In this document: positions 1 through 7,276 of the stretch, in pieces | How the letters are laid out: each line of letters begins with the position of its first letter | Position numbering within the stretch: position 1 is the first letter of the stretch | DNA from: Candidatus Methanoperedens sp. | GTDB taxonomy: Archaea; Halobacteriota; Methanosarcinia; Methanosarcinales; Methanoperedenaceae | NCBI GenBank assembly: GCA_027460605.1 | Contig: JAPZAN010000085.1 | Location: forward strand, 1 to 13,519 | Length of the DNA: 13,519 bases | Direction: 5' to 3' | The notes under the pieces: generated by a model | What the model was told of the DNA's origin: nothing | Seen by the model: the letters and a program-made list of their open reading frames with translations, nothing else | Database searches by the model: none | Position numbers and translations under genes: made by a program

Positions 1-1140
1 GATGCTGCGGAGAAGGCAAAAATCGAGCTTTCCACAACCCTCACCACAGAGATCAACCAGCCTTTCATAACAGCAGATGTCAGCGGCCCGAAACACCTGA
101 CAATGACCCTCACACGGTCTAAACTCGAAGAAGTCATAAGGCCGGTAATCGACCGATGCAAAACGCCTGTGGAGACGGCATTAAAGGATGCAAAATTAAC
201 ACCTGATGGCATTAAGAGGGTAATCCTGGTTGGCGGACCAACCCGGATGCCCATAGTACAAAAATTCGTTGAGGACATGGTGGGCAAAAAAGTGGAAGGG
301 GGCGTTGACCCGATGGAATGCGTGGCTATGGGGGCAGCTATACAGGCTGGCGTACTTGCAGGTGAAGTTAAAGATATTTTGCTGCTTGATGTTACACCGC
401 TCACCCTCGGTATCGAGACGCTGGGGCATGTCATGACAAAGCTCATAGACAGGAACACCACAATACCCACAAGAAAAAGCCAGATATTCTCGACTGCTGC
501 GGATAGCCAGACCACCGTGGAAATACATGTGCTCCAGGGCGAGAGGGCGATGTCATACGATAACGTGACGCTGGGCAGGTTCAACCTCGTGGGCATACCG
601 CCTGCGCCGCGCGGGATTCCGCAGATAGAAGTCACTTTTGACATAGACGCGAATGGAATACTCCATGTAACCGCAAAAGACATGGGAACAGGCAAGGAGC
701 AGAAGATGACCATTACCGCGCCTCTGAAGATGGCTTCTGATGAAATCGACAGGAAGATTAAAGACGCGGAGAAATATGCCGAGGAAGACAGGACGAGGAA
801 AGAAAAGGTCGAAGTTTTGAACCAGGCCGATACCCTGGTATATACAACCGAGAAGACCCTGAAGGAGCTCGGGGATAAAGTCAGCGGCGACCAGAAAGCC
901 AAAGTCGAAAAGGCGGTTGAGGCAGCAAAGGAAGCTATGAAGAGTGAAGATGTGGGCAGGATAAAATCCGCAATCGAAGAACTCACCAAGGAAATGCATG
1001 CGATAAGCACCATATTATATCAACAGCAGGCACAGCAGCAGACTGAGCAGAAAGGACAGCAGGAAGCACCAAAGGATGAAAAGAAAGACGAGAAAGTAAC
1101 GGATGCGGAATATAAGGTAGTTGATGACGATAAGAAGTAA
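1..1140 (+). CDS. dnaK: Chaperone DnaK (Hsp70), 5' end outside window
   Basis: This is an ATP-driven Hsp70 chaperone that folds cytoplasmic client proteins with DnaJ and GrpE. The frame is open from base 1, so the gene enters from the left; 379 residues are present and roughly the first 230 to 240 are missing. The fragment begins in the nucleotide-binding domain. The phosphate-binding signature reads VILVGGPTRMP (fragment residues about 74-84), with proline where bacterial proteins usually have serine. The interdomain linker and start of the substrate-binding domain are at DILLLDVTPLTLGIET (about 124-139), and the beta-sandwich ends after DANGILHVTAKD (about 216-227). A charged helical lid follows, then a glutamine-rich stretch and an acidic/lysine tail ending in DDDKK. 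dnaJ follows 100 bases downstream. Family assignment is certain; origin by old transfer from bacteria is general knowledge about archaeal DnaK, not shown here. Confidence 0.97.
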   Translation, partial: DAAEKAKIELSTTLTTEINQPFITADVSGPKHLTMTLTRSKLEEVIRPVIDRCKTPVETALKDAKLTPDGIKRVILVGGPTRMPIVQKFVEDMVGKKVEGGVDPMECVAMGAAIQAGVLAGEVKDILLLDVTPLTLGIETLGHVMTKLIDRNTTIPTRKSQIFSTAADSQTTVEIHVLQGERAMSYDNVTLGRFNLVGIPPAPRGIPQIEVTFDIDANGILHVTAKDMGTGKEQKMTITAPLKMASDEIDRKIKDAEKYAEEDRTRKEKVEVLNQADTLVYTTEKTLKELGDKVSGDQKAKVEKAVEAAKEAMKSEDVGRIKSAIEELTKEMHAISTILYQQQAQQQTEQKGQQEAPKDEKKDEKVTDAEYKVVDDDKK

Positions 1141-1159
1141 TCTGCATTCTTAAAAAATC

Positions 1160-1192
1160 AATGGGGTATCCATACCCCCATTTTCACTTTTT
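1160..1192 (+). terminator. Hairpin plus T-rich tract between dnaK and dnaJ
   Basis: Arms ggggta (1163-1168) and tacccc (1173-1178) enclose the loop tcca. After one bulged c the stem continues as aat/att. The run ttttcacttttt (1181-1192) follows at once. This looks like a 3' end for dnaK or a processing site. dnaJ could be transcribed separately: T-rich possible promoter sequence lies at 1202-1215, but no clear TATA box or ribosome binding site precedes the dnaJ ATG. Function is inferred from shape only. Confidence 0.45.
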
Positions 1193-1240
1193 AAACAGGA
1201 CATATCTTTTTTACATTCAAGGTCATTATAACCGCAAATC

Positions 1241-2020
1241 ATGGCTACTAAACGCGACTACTACGAAATTCTCGGCGTGGATAAAAAAGCATCAGCAGAT
1301 GACATAAAGACAGCGTACCGCAAACTTGCGATGCAGTACCATCCGGACAGGAACAAAGCCCCGGACGCGGAGGAGAAATTCAAGGAAATATCAGAAGCCT
1401 ATGCCGTACTGGAAGACCAGACCAAGCGCCAGCAGTACGACCAGTATGGTCATGCAGGCATAGATATGAGGTACTCGCAGGAAGATATTTTCAGGGGTGC
1501 GGCTCCGGATATTGAAGATATTTTAAGGGATTTCGGTGTTGGCGGTTTTGGAAGGGGCGGGAGCATTTTTGATGTCTTTTTCGGTGGCGGTGAAAGGCGT
1601 GAAGGACCGAGGCGCGGGTCTGATATCCTTTATGAATTGCCCATAGATTTTGAAGAAGCGGCCTCCGGGAAAACTGTGGATCTTGAAATCCCAAGAATTG
1701 AGACATGCAATGTATGCCATGGAAGCGGGGCAAGACCCGGAACATCACCCAAAACATGTCCTTCGTGCCGCGGCACCGGGCAGGTGAGCAGGACACAGAA
1801 CACGCCTTTTGGCAGATTCATGACCACCTCTACATGCGGGACATGCCGGGGAATCGGAAAGATAATCGATGCCCCATGCACCACATGCCATGGTTCGGGA
1901 ACAGTACAGGGACGCCGCAAGCTGGAAGTGAAAATCCCGCCCGGCGTTGATACAGGTTCAAGGCTCCGGGTGCCAGGCGAAGGCGAGGCGGGGGGAAAAG
2001 GCGGACCTTCGGTCTCATGA
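1241..2020 (+). CDS. dnaJ: DnaJ (Hsp40) co-chaperone, N-terminal part, ends at a frameshift
   Basis: DnaJ stimulates the DnaK ATPase and delivers unfolded clients. The J domain covers residues 1-70, with the essential HPD at 34-36. A G/F-rich region follows at about 98-126. The four zinc-binding CxxCxGxG repeats are at 156-163, 173-180, 199-206 and 213-220, all intact. C-terminal domain I then runs to GEGEAGGKGGPS (residue 257), after which two wrong codons and TGA end the frame. The homologous sequence resumes in the third frame from CAT at 2016. In the family about 11 residues (the GDLYV...VK segment) separate these points, which is 33 bases; only four are present, so about 29 are missing. 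The product would be 259 residues, lacking most of the substrate-binding C-terminal half. It may be a real mutation or a sequence error. Confidence 0.9.
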   Translation: MATKRDYYEILGVDKKASADDIKTAYRKLAMQYHPDRNKAPDAEEKFKEISEAYAVLEDQTKRQQYDQYGHAGIDMRYSQEDIFRGAAPDIEDILRDFGVGGFGRGGSIFDVFFGGGERREGPRRGSDILYELPIDFEEAASGKTVDLEIPRIETCNVCHGSGARPGTSPKTCPSCRGTGQVSRTQNTPFGRFMTTSTCGTCRGIGKIIDAPCTTCHGSGTVQGRRKLEVKIPPGVDTGSRLRVPGEGEAGGKGGPSVS

Positions 2021-2327
2021 TATTTTCTCACGCCATGACGATGATATATTAATGGAAGCAACCATCACATTCACACAGGCTGCGCTTGGTGATGAGATTA
2101 TAGTGCCAACGCTTGACGGCAAGGCAAAAATGAAGATTCCGGCGGGCACACAGAACGGGAATGTATTCCGACTGCGCGGTAAAGGATTCCCGAGCCTTCA
2201 TATTTCAGGAAAAGGCGACCAGCTTGTTAAAATAAAGGTCGATGTCCCGACAAAGTTAAATGACAGGCAAAAACAGTTGCTCCGGGAGTTTGCCGAGGCA
2301 AGCGGTGAGAAGGCCAGAAATATTTGA
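2016..2327 (+). pseudogene. dnaJ: DnaJ C-terminal domain II, detached by the frameshift
   Basis: From HDIFSRHDDDILMEA onward this frame matches the second beta-sandwich domain of DnaJ: ALGDEIIVPTLDGKAKMKIP, then GNVFRLRGKGFP and the C-terminal helix region KLNDRQKQLLREFAEASGE. The reading frame is open back to 1947, but upstream of 2016 it is not DnaJ-like. If translated alone it could start at ATG 2052, although no ribosome binding site precedes it. Read together with 1241-2011 it would give an ordinary DnaJ of about 360 residues. It ends one base before the stop of the convergent nucleotidyltransferase gene. Confidence 0.85.
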
Positions 2328-2328
2328 T

Positions 2329-3246
2329 TTAAGATTCCAGCAGCGTCAGTGACCGTATCCATTCCCCTTTAGGTTCCCGCGTCGTCCCGACCACAAGCCG
2401 CTTCATGCTCCCCACAACCTCCACAACACCCCGCGCTTCTATCCGCTCACCAACCAGCGCCTGTCCTGCATACGTATGGGTATAGGACAGCACATAACTT
2501 ATTTCGGGATGGTCTATTTTGTATATCGCCGGGCTGTCAAATGAAAAATCGGCATTTGTAACCGTAGCTTCTATGGTCTCGATGCCGGTATCCCGCCCCC
2601 GCAGGCAGGGTGCGATATCCTCCCAGTCCCTCACATAAAGGAGGTCAAAATACGTGCCGCCAACCATGCCCCTGTTCCCTTTTCTAAGCTCATGCCTGAG
2701 GAATTCATCAAAAGGCAGCTCAGGCTTGCGCTTCCTGTAAATTTCATGCCACATCTCATCGCTTATTTCTGTGATGGGATTTTTTTCCATTTTTGCCCGT
2801 GCAATAATATCCCGCGCTTTGAACCATGAACTTCCATACACAATGAAATCAATATCCGACGACTCGTTTTCAAGTCCTGCAAGGAGCGAGCCCGTCACTC
2901 CCATTTTATCAAGCGGGATAGCTTTTAGTGTGTTAACTATAGCCCTCACTTTACTGTTTTTCTTCACTAACGAAGGCAGCCTCTCATTCGGCGCAAGTAT
3001 CTGCTTAACCGAATCCCATGGAACGATATGGACATCGCTCACCCATTCAGGGCGTTCTTTTTTCATAAACACGAACGCATCATCAAAATCAAGTTTGCGG
3101 TATTTTTTATCTGCGCCCCTTTTACCTTCAGGGTCGGGTACATACCGGAGGATTGAACGGATGCCGCCTTCATGGCAATAATCCGCAACTGCAAATATCC
3201 AGTCATCGTGTGTGATTATAAAATCCCGCAGGCGTGTTCTTAACAT
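2329..3246 (-). CDS. Predicted nucleotidyltransferase (archaeal, function unknown)
   Basis: The 305-residue protein carries a polymerase-beta-type nucleotidyltransferase core. GVTGSLLAGL (116-125) is followed by the metal-binding pair in SSDIDFIVYG (D131, D133), and D201 in TYFDLLYVRD is a candidate third carboxylate. The first ~100 residues and the last ~90 flank this core and I do not recognise them; the C-terminal part contains a beta-rich segment. No substrate can be named: relatives transfer nucleotides to tRNA, antibiotics or proteins. The ATG start is supported by a TATA box 27 bases upstream, giving an essentially leaderless message. The gene meets dnaJ tail to tail with one base between the stop codons. 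It is not obviously co-transcribed with the arrestin-like genes upstream, since the promoter lies between them. Confidence 0.8.
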   Translation of the reverse strand: MLRTRLRDFIITHDDWIFAVADYCHEGGIRSILRYVPDPEGKRGADKKYRKLDFDDAFVFMKKERPEWVSDVHIVPWDSVKQILAPNERLPSLVKKNSKVRAIVNTLKAIPLDKMGVTGSLLAGLENESSDIDFIVYGSSWFKARDIIARAKMEKNPITEISDEMWHEIYRKRKPELPFDEFLRHELRKGNRGMVGGTYFDLLYVRDWEDIAPCLRGRDTGIETIEATVTNADFSFDSPAIYKIDHPEISYVLSYTHTYAGQALVGERIEARGVVEVVGSMKRLVVGTTREPKGEWIRSLTLLES

Positions 3247-3265
3247 CGGTTACTCTACTGATTCG

Positions 3266-3282
3266 GGTTTATATAAAGAATA
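3266..3282 (-). promoter_or_regulatory. TATA-box promoter for the nucleotidyltransferase gene
   Basis: On the minus strand the sequence ctttatataaa (plus-strand 3268-3278) is a near-ideal archaeal TATA box. Its centre is about 27 bases from the ATG at 3246, placing the transcription start at or next to the start codon. The message would be leaderless, which fits the absence of a ribosome binding site. Confidence 0.65.
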
Positions 3283-3308
3283 TGCCAGTAAAAAGAAAAT
3301 AGTACAGC

Positions 3309-3671
3309 CTAATACACAAACAATTCCCTTCTTGCATTTTTATCCCGCCCTATCGGTAGATCCAGCTTTGCATGAACGAACCACCGTAATCCGGCTCCCG
3401 CTCCTTCTATCGTTGGGGGCGCATTTTCCGGTATTTTGAATTCAAAATCCTTCTCCACAAAATCATACACTCCCCCGCCTGATAGTTCGATTTCATCACT
3501 TCCACAGCTTACATCAACCCATTCTTGTCCTGTCAATGAAATCAGGAACTGCCTTGCTTTGACAGGTTTGTCAAGAATAAGCCTCACCCTGCCTTTAACC
3601 ATTTCACCCAGCATAAAGGAATTTTTTATCAAGTCAATATCAAGGGTTCCGCCGGGCTCAAGAATGTTCAA
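3309..3671 (-). CDS. Small arrestin-like domain protein B (TTG start)
   Basis: This 120-residue protein is a single predicted beta-sandwich of arrestin type. The key segment FEFKIPENAPPTIEG...LRWFVHAKLDLP (76-106) matches the pattern of arrestin N domains, where an F-x-F-x-I/L-P strand is followed by PPS/T, then an aromatic strand and K-L/I-D-x-P. The start is TTG at 3671: the next in-frame upstream codon but one is a stop, and GGAGG (plus-strand 3679-3683) sits seven bases before it. The TTG overlaps the TGA of the upstream gene as ttga, so translation is probably coupled. It is clearly paralogous to that gene (compare the LDKPVKAR and LDKDVKFR strands). Eukaryotic arrestins join two such domains; here each domain is a separate gene. 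Role unknown, possibly protein sorting or scaffolding by analogy. No signal peptide or membrane segment. Confidence 0.75.
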   Translation of the reverse strand: MNILEPGGTLDIDLIKNSFMLGEMVKGRVRLILDKPVKARQFLISLTGQEWVDVSCGSDEIELSGGGVYDFVEKDFEFKIPENAPPTIEGAGAGLRWFVHAKLDLPIGRDKNARRELFVY

Positions 3672-4039
3672 CGTTCAACCTCCACATATTTCTCTGCATG
3701 AATATCGAATGACAAGGGTATATCGATTTTAACATTTACCTGCCAGGTGCTTTCAATGTATTCTCCTTTGTATGAAGGCGGAGCTTCTCTGGGAATACTG
3801 AATTCAAATGGAATCATCGCATTTCGAAGCCTTCCGCCTTTATCCAGGTATTGTTGTGATACTGAAACCAGGTTCCAGCCTGAAAAATTTTTCTTGCAGG
3901 GATTGGGATAAGTGATTGTATTGTCAAATGAAATTATGACATCACGGAATTTTACATCTTTGTCAAGAGTTATTATTACAGTCCCTTCCAGAACCTCGCC
4001 TTTCTTTATTTTTTCAGGAGCTTTAATCTCAACTGTCAT
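3668..4039 (-). CDS. Small arrestin-like domain protein A
   Basis: This 123-residue protein is the upstream partner of the pair. It starts MTVEIKAPEKIKKGEVLEGT, typical of the first strands of an arrestin-like sandwich. It has the signature FEFSIPREAPPSYKG followed by STWQVNVKIDIP (residues 78-108), close to the PPSfegkyGsIrY-kvka-lD-P pattern of arrestin N domains. No transmembrane helix or signal peptide is visible, so it is predicted cytoplasmic. ATG at 4037-4039 is preceded by ggtgatt, a good archaeal ribosome binding site. An AT-rich stretch near 4077-4088 could be its TATA box. It shares the 121-base divergent region with leuC. The two products probably act together, perhaps as a heterodimer mimicking a two-domain arrestin; that is inference. 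Confidence 0.75.
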   Translation of the reverse strand: MTVEIKAPEKIKKGEVLEGTVIITLDKDVKFRDVIISFDNTITYPNPCKKNFSGWNLVSVSQQYLDKGGRLRNAMIPFEFSIPREAPPSYKGEYIESTWQVNVKIDIPLSFDIHAEKYVEVER

Positions 4040-4120
4040 TGAATCACCATATTTAATTGGAAATGATATGTCAGATTGCTTAAAAATGTTATCATCTGTT
4101 TTTCTATTAGCGCTCTAATC

Positions 4121-4139
4121 TCCAAAAGATTAAATAATT
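4121..4139 (+). promoter_or_regulatory. Probable promoter of leuC
   Basis: tccaaaagat then attaaataatt (4129-4139) gives a purine-rich BRE-like element followed by a TATA-like box. The box centre lies about 27 bases before the leuC ATG at 4161. Only a weak aagg precedes that ATG, so a very short leader or leaderless message is likely. Confidence 0.5.
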
Positions 4140-4160
4140 CCACGCTATCAATAAGGCTTC

Positions 4161-5429
4161 ATGGCACAAACAATCTCGGAAAAGATTTTCAGCAAAGCAT
4201 GCGGCAAAAAAGTAAAAGCGGGAGATTTCGTCCTCGCGAATATAGATTGCGCCATGACCCATGATATCACGGGTCCGCTTGCAGTCGAAGGGTTCCGTGA
4301 AATAGTAAAAGGAAAGATTAGACAGAAAGTATGGGACCCGGGCAGGATTGTTATTCTTTTTGACCACCAGGTGCCCGCCGATTCGTTAAATGCCGCAGCC
4401 AACCATATTTTCCTGCGCCAGTTCGCAAAAGAACAGGGCATCCTGAATTACGATGTTTTTGAAGGCGTGTGCCACCAGGTGATGCCCGAAAAAGGGCACG
4501 TAAGACCCGGTGACCTCATCGTCGGCTCTGATTCGCACACATGCGCATACGGCGCGCTCGGCGCTTTCTCAACAGGAATAGGCAGCACCGATATGGCGTT
4601 TGTTTTTGCCACAGGAAAACTGTGGTTCAGGGTGCCTGAAACCATGAAGTTTGAAGTTGAAGGAAAGCTGCCAAGATGCGTTTATCCCAAGGATGTCATC
4701 CTCCACCTCATAGGCGATGTCGGAGTGGAAGGAGCAAGATACAGGACAGCAGAATTCTGTGGCTCCACAGTTAGAAACATGGATATCTCAGGAAGGATGA
4801 GCATGTGCAACATGGCAATCGAAATGGGTGGAAAAGCAGGTATCGTAGAAGCTGATAAAACAACTGAGAAATACCTGAAAGAAAGGATACCCGATTTCAA
4901 ACTTGACCCCAAGTGGAAGAGCGATGAAGACGCAGAGTTCGCCGAGATTAAACAATACGATGTAAGCGACCTCCCGCCGCAGGTAGCGTGCCCGCACAAC
5001 GTGGATAATGTGAAATCTGTTGAAGAGGTGGAAGGAACAAAGATAGACCAGGTGTTCGTGGGCTCATGCACCAACGGGCGGTTTGAAGACTTTGAAATCG
5101 TCGCCAAAATAATGAAAGGTGAAAAAGTGGCTAAAGGCGTGCGTCTCCTGATAATACCTGCATCGCATACTGAATATATGAAAGTGCTTCACGCAGGATA
5201 TGTCGAGCAGTTCATGGAAGCCGGGGCAATCGTGGAATCACCATGCTGCGGACCGTGCATGGGCGGGTCCTTCGGACTCCTCGGCAAGGGCGAAGTCGGG
5301 CTCTCCACGTCAAACCGCAATTTCAAGGGCAGGCAGGGAAGCCCGGATGCATACGTTTACCTGTCATCGCCGGCAACTGCGGCTGCAAGCGCGCTGTACG
5401 GCGAAATTAAAGACCCGAGAAAAGTTTAA
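4161..5429 (+). CDS. leuC: 3-isopropylmalate dehydratase large subunit
   Basis: LeuC with LeuD isomerises 2-isopropylmalate to 3-isopropylmalate in leucine synthesis; archaeal enzymes also act on citramalate in the pyruvate route to isoleucine. The 422 residues match the archaeal single-domain-set large subunit. The iron-sulphur cluster ligands are C303 in VGSCTNGR and C363 and C366 in CCGPCMGG. The substrate and cluster loop SDSHTCAYGALGAF is at 123-136, and STSNRNFKGRQGS at 382-394. From memory, segments such as ANIDCAMTHDITGPL, ILFDHQVPADS and DEDAEFAE resemble the isopropylmalate enzyme of methanogens more than the homoaconitase (coenzyme B) paralogue, but substrate cannot be fixed from sequence. 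leuD is not adjacent; an aminopeptidase gene starts one base after the stop and is likely in the same operon. Confidence 0.9.
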   Translation: MAQTISEKIFSKACGKKVKAGDFVLANIDCAMTHDITGPLAVEGFREIVKGKIRQKVWDPGRIVILFDHQVPADSLNAAANHIFLRQFAKEQGILNYDVFEGVCHQVMPEKGHVRPGDLIVGSDSHTCAYGALGAFSTGIGSTDMAFVFATGKLWFRVPETMKFEVEGKLPRCVYPKDVILHLIGDVGVEGARYRTAEFCGSTVRNMDISGRMSMCNMAIEMGGKAGIVEADKTTEKYLKERIPDFKLDPKWKSDEDAEFAEIKQYDVSDLPPQVACPHNVDNVKSVEEVEGTKIDQVFVGSCTNGRFEDFEIVAKIMKGEKVAKGVRLLIIPASHTEYMKVLHAGYVEQFMEAGAIVESPCCGPCMGGSFGLLGKGEVGLSTSNRNFKGRQGSPDAYVYLSSPATAAASALYGEIKDPRKV

Positions 5430-5430
5430 G

Positions 5431-6366
5431 ATGACAACTCAAGGCGCACACAAGGTCATGGAATGCCTGGGAGTAAAACGCGGGGAAAGCGTTCTTATCG
5501 TGGTGGACACTTCCACTCCAATGTCCATCGGTGAGAGTTTATTCGAAGCTGCTCGTAATCTTGGATGTGAGGTAATGATTATGACCATGCTTCCGAGAAC
5601 ACGCCACGGGGAAGAGCTTCCTCCTGTGATAGCTGAAGCAATGAAGAATGCAGATGTTGTGGTCGCCCCGACTACTTTTTCACTTACCCATACGCAGGCA
5701 AAAATAAATGCCTGCAAAAAAGGTGCGCGAATTGCTTCCATGCCTGGAATCACAGAGAAAATGATGAATTCAGGCGGGATGACCGCTGATTATACTAAGG
5801 TCAATGAAATCGCTATTGGATTGTATAATCGGCTTGAGAATGTAAAAAATATCAGGGTTATTACGGATTCAGGCACGGATATCACATTTGACCTTGAAGG
5901 ATGTAAATGGTATAAGGATACCGGGCTCTGCCATGAAAAAGGGCGCAGCACCAATCTTCCTGCCGGCGAGCTGTATATCGCGCCAAAGGATGCAAACGGT
6001 GTTTTCGTGGTTGACGGTTCCATGAGCGGGCTTGGGCTGCTGGATTCTACCCTTGAATTCACAGTCAGGAACAGGTATGTGACTGATATCAAAGGTAAAC
6101 ATTCTGAGAAGCTGAAAGCCATTCTTGACAGGGTAGGAGAAAAAGCGCGCAACATCGCTGAATTCGGTATAGGAATAAACCCAGAAGCGCGGCTTATCGG
6201 GAATGTCCTTGAGGATGAAAAGGTGGGAGGGACGGTGCATATAGCTCTCGGGGATAACAGCACTTTTGGCGGGGATGTAATAGCCGGGATTCATCTTGAC
6301 GGGATTATCACCAAACCCCTGCTTTTTGCAGACAACGAAAGATTTATATTAAATTATAACAATTAA
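5431..6366 (+). CDS. M29-family (AmpS/AmpT-like) aminopeptidase
   Basis: A predicted two-metal aminopeptidase that removes N-terminal residues from peptides in the cytoplasm. It has 311 residues, shorter than the ~400 of the Thermus and Bacillus enzymes. Likely metal ligands, by position in the family, are E180 in LPAGELYIAP, E244 in NIAEFGIG, H270 in GTVHIALG, and H288 and D290 in GIHLDGI. The conserved INPEA and EDEKVGG segments are also present. The family's tyrosine ligand is not evident: the aligned region reads DNSTFGG. ATG 5431 is chosen because it follows the leuC stop by one base; the frame is open further upstream but only inside leuC. No strong ribosome binding site is visible, so coupling to leuC translation is likely. 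Substrate specificity is unknown. Confidence 0.82.
   Translation: MTTQGAHKVMECLGVKRGESVLIVVDTSTPMSIGESLFEAARNLGCEVMIMTMLPRTRHGEELPPVIAEAMKNADVVVAPTTFSLTHTQAKINACKKGARIASMPGITEKMMNSGGMTADYTKVNEIAIGLYNRLENVKNIRVITDSGTDITFDLEGCKWYKDTGLCHEKGRSTNLPAGELYIAPKDANGVFVVDGSMSGLGLLDSTLEFTVRNRYVTDIKGKHSEKLKAILDRVGEKARNIAEFGIGINPEARLIGNVLEDEKVGGTVHIALGDNSTFGGDVIAGIHLDGIITKPLLFADNERFILNYNN
6336..6350 (+). promoter_or_regulatory. Promoter of the zinc-ribbon gene inside the aminopeptidase gene
   Basis: cgaaaga followed by tttatatt (6343-6350) is a good BRE plus TATA box. It lies in the last codons of the aminopeptidase and about 28 bases before the ATG at 6375. It implies independent, leaderless expression of the small downstream gene, which has no ribosome binding site of its own. 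Confidence 0.6.
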
Positions 6367-6374
6367 TATATTAT

Positions 6375-6503
6375 ATGGAAGAGTTAAACCAATCTGCCGT
6401 ATTCTTCAGATGCATGGTTTGCAGCTTTGAATTCGAAGCAGACCCGAACTTCATCCCGGTACCGTGCCCGCAGTGCGGAAGCGAGGATACGGCGAGGGTT
6501 TGA
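6375..6503 (+). CDS. 42-residue zinc-ribbon protein
   Basis: A small protein with two knuckles: RCMVCSFEFE (C13, C16) and PCPQCGSED (C31, C34). This CxxC-x14-CPxCG arrangement is a one-zinc rubredoxin-like ribbon, as found in many short archaeal proteins of unknown role. Partners could be nucleic acid or another protein; nothing in the sequence decides. The start at 6375 is supported by the TATA box 28 bases upstream. The gene ends in TGA at 6501-6503, five bases before the stop of the convergent pilin gene. It may belong functionally with the aminopeptidase upstream, but the separate promoter argues for independent control. Confidence 0.75.
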   Translation: MEELNQSAVFFRCMVCSFEFEADPNFIPVPCPQCGSEDTARV

Positions 6504-6508
6504 ACCGG

Positions 6509-7090
6509 TTATGGGTGTTTTACAGTAACCCTTGAAGTTGCTATTACTTGATTTGTAACGGTGTCTATTATTGTCACTAAAACTGTAGAGCCTGCATCTA
6601 TTTTCCATTTACAATCGGCATTATTGTGTCGATTACCGAATGGATGTATTCCATCAGACCCATAGAGTGTTATAGTTTCACCTGCATCCCATGAAGTTCC
6701 TTCAACGATCTCACCATCGTACTCAAGGATATAATTCTCCCCAGCCAAATCGCTATAAGTAGCTCGCATATTCCCCAGAAAACATGATGTTTCCATAGTT
6801 CCAGTATATGCACATCCTTTTCCTGTGATGATAATTTTTGTATTGTTCTCATCTAAGGCATCACCGCCTTTATGTTTTAACACTATTTTATTCTCATGCA
6901 GACCATCACTATCATCCATATCCCCCCTCGCCTCCACCACCACAATCTTAGCATGCGGCGCGCTCTCAGGAACCGAGAACGCAAATACAGATACGGCCAC
7001 GGCTGAAATCATAATCACAGTCATCCCCACCATCAGAACCACACCGATAACCGGCGAAACCGCATCCTCGCCCGCCTTGAAATTTTTCAT
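6509..7090 (-). CDS. Archaeal type IV pilin / pilin-like secreted protein
   Basis: The 193-residue protein starts MKNFKAGEDAVSPVIGVVLM, the classic archaeal class III signal peptide. A prepilin peptidase would cut just before AVSPV. The hydrophobic stretch from P13 to about residue 38 is the helix that packs into a pilus core or anchors the protein. The remaining ~155 residues are a beta-rich, Asp/Thr/Gly-rich exported domain with three cysteines (in GKGCAY, ETSCF and ADCKW) that could form a disulphide. ATG 7090 is preferred over TTG 7099, since pilins of this family start a few residues before the charged DAVSPV motif. No assembly ATPase, platform protein or other pilin lies nearby, so this is an orphan gene. 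An AT-rich run near 7108-7118 could be its TATA box. Role: adhesion or surface structure, inferred. Confidence 0.85.
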   Translation of the reverse strand: MKNFKAGEDAVSPVIGVVLMVGMTVIMISAVAVSVFAFSVPESAPHAKIVVVEARGDMDDSDGLHENKIVLKHKGGDALDENNTKIIITGKGCAYTGTMETSCFLGNMRATYSDLAGENYILEYDGEIVEGTSWDAGETITLYGSDGIHPFGNRHNNADCKWKIDAGSTVLVTIIDTVTNQVIATSRVTVKHP

Positions 7091-7276
7091 GGCGCGCAAG
7101 GCAATTTTTGAATAATTAACTCTTTCGATTTTATTCCGGTAAATTTCTCCGCAACTTCCAATTTTTTCTTTTTCGTTGATATGCGAAGGTTATCATAGAG
7201 TACAGCGATAGAACACTCTCATGCACCATGCCTCGAAATTCCGGCAGTTTGTGGCCGGTCTAACTGACACTAAAAA

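Noticed and set aside
553..999. 148-codon minus-strand frame opposite dnaK
   Set aside because: The plus strand is unmistakable DnaK; the opposite frame has no domain and no promoter.
4161..5429. Homoaconitase (coenzyme B route) as the identity of the large dehydratase subunit
   Set aside because: Several segments fit the isopropylmalate enzyme better from memory; the possibility is not excluded, as specificity lies largely in the small subunit.
5200..5430. Upstream extension of the aminopeptidase frame into leuC
   Set aside because: It overlaps strongly conserved leuC sequence in another frame and shows no peptidase similarity; the ATG at 5431 directly after the leuC stop gives a normal N terminus.
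7100..7276. Possible small gene between ilvN and the pilin (a 32-codon frame on the minus strand)
   Set aside because: No ribosome binding site, promoter spacing or conserved motif; only a weak ccggc/gccgg pair after ilvN was seen.
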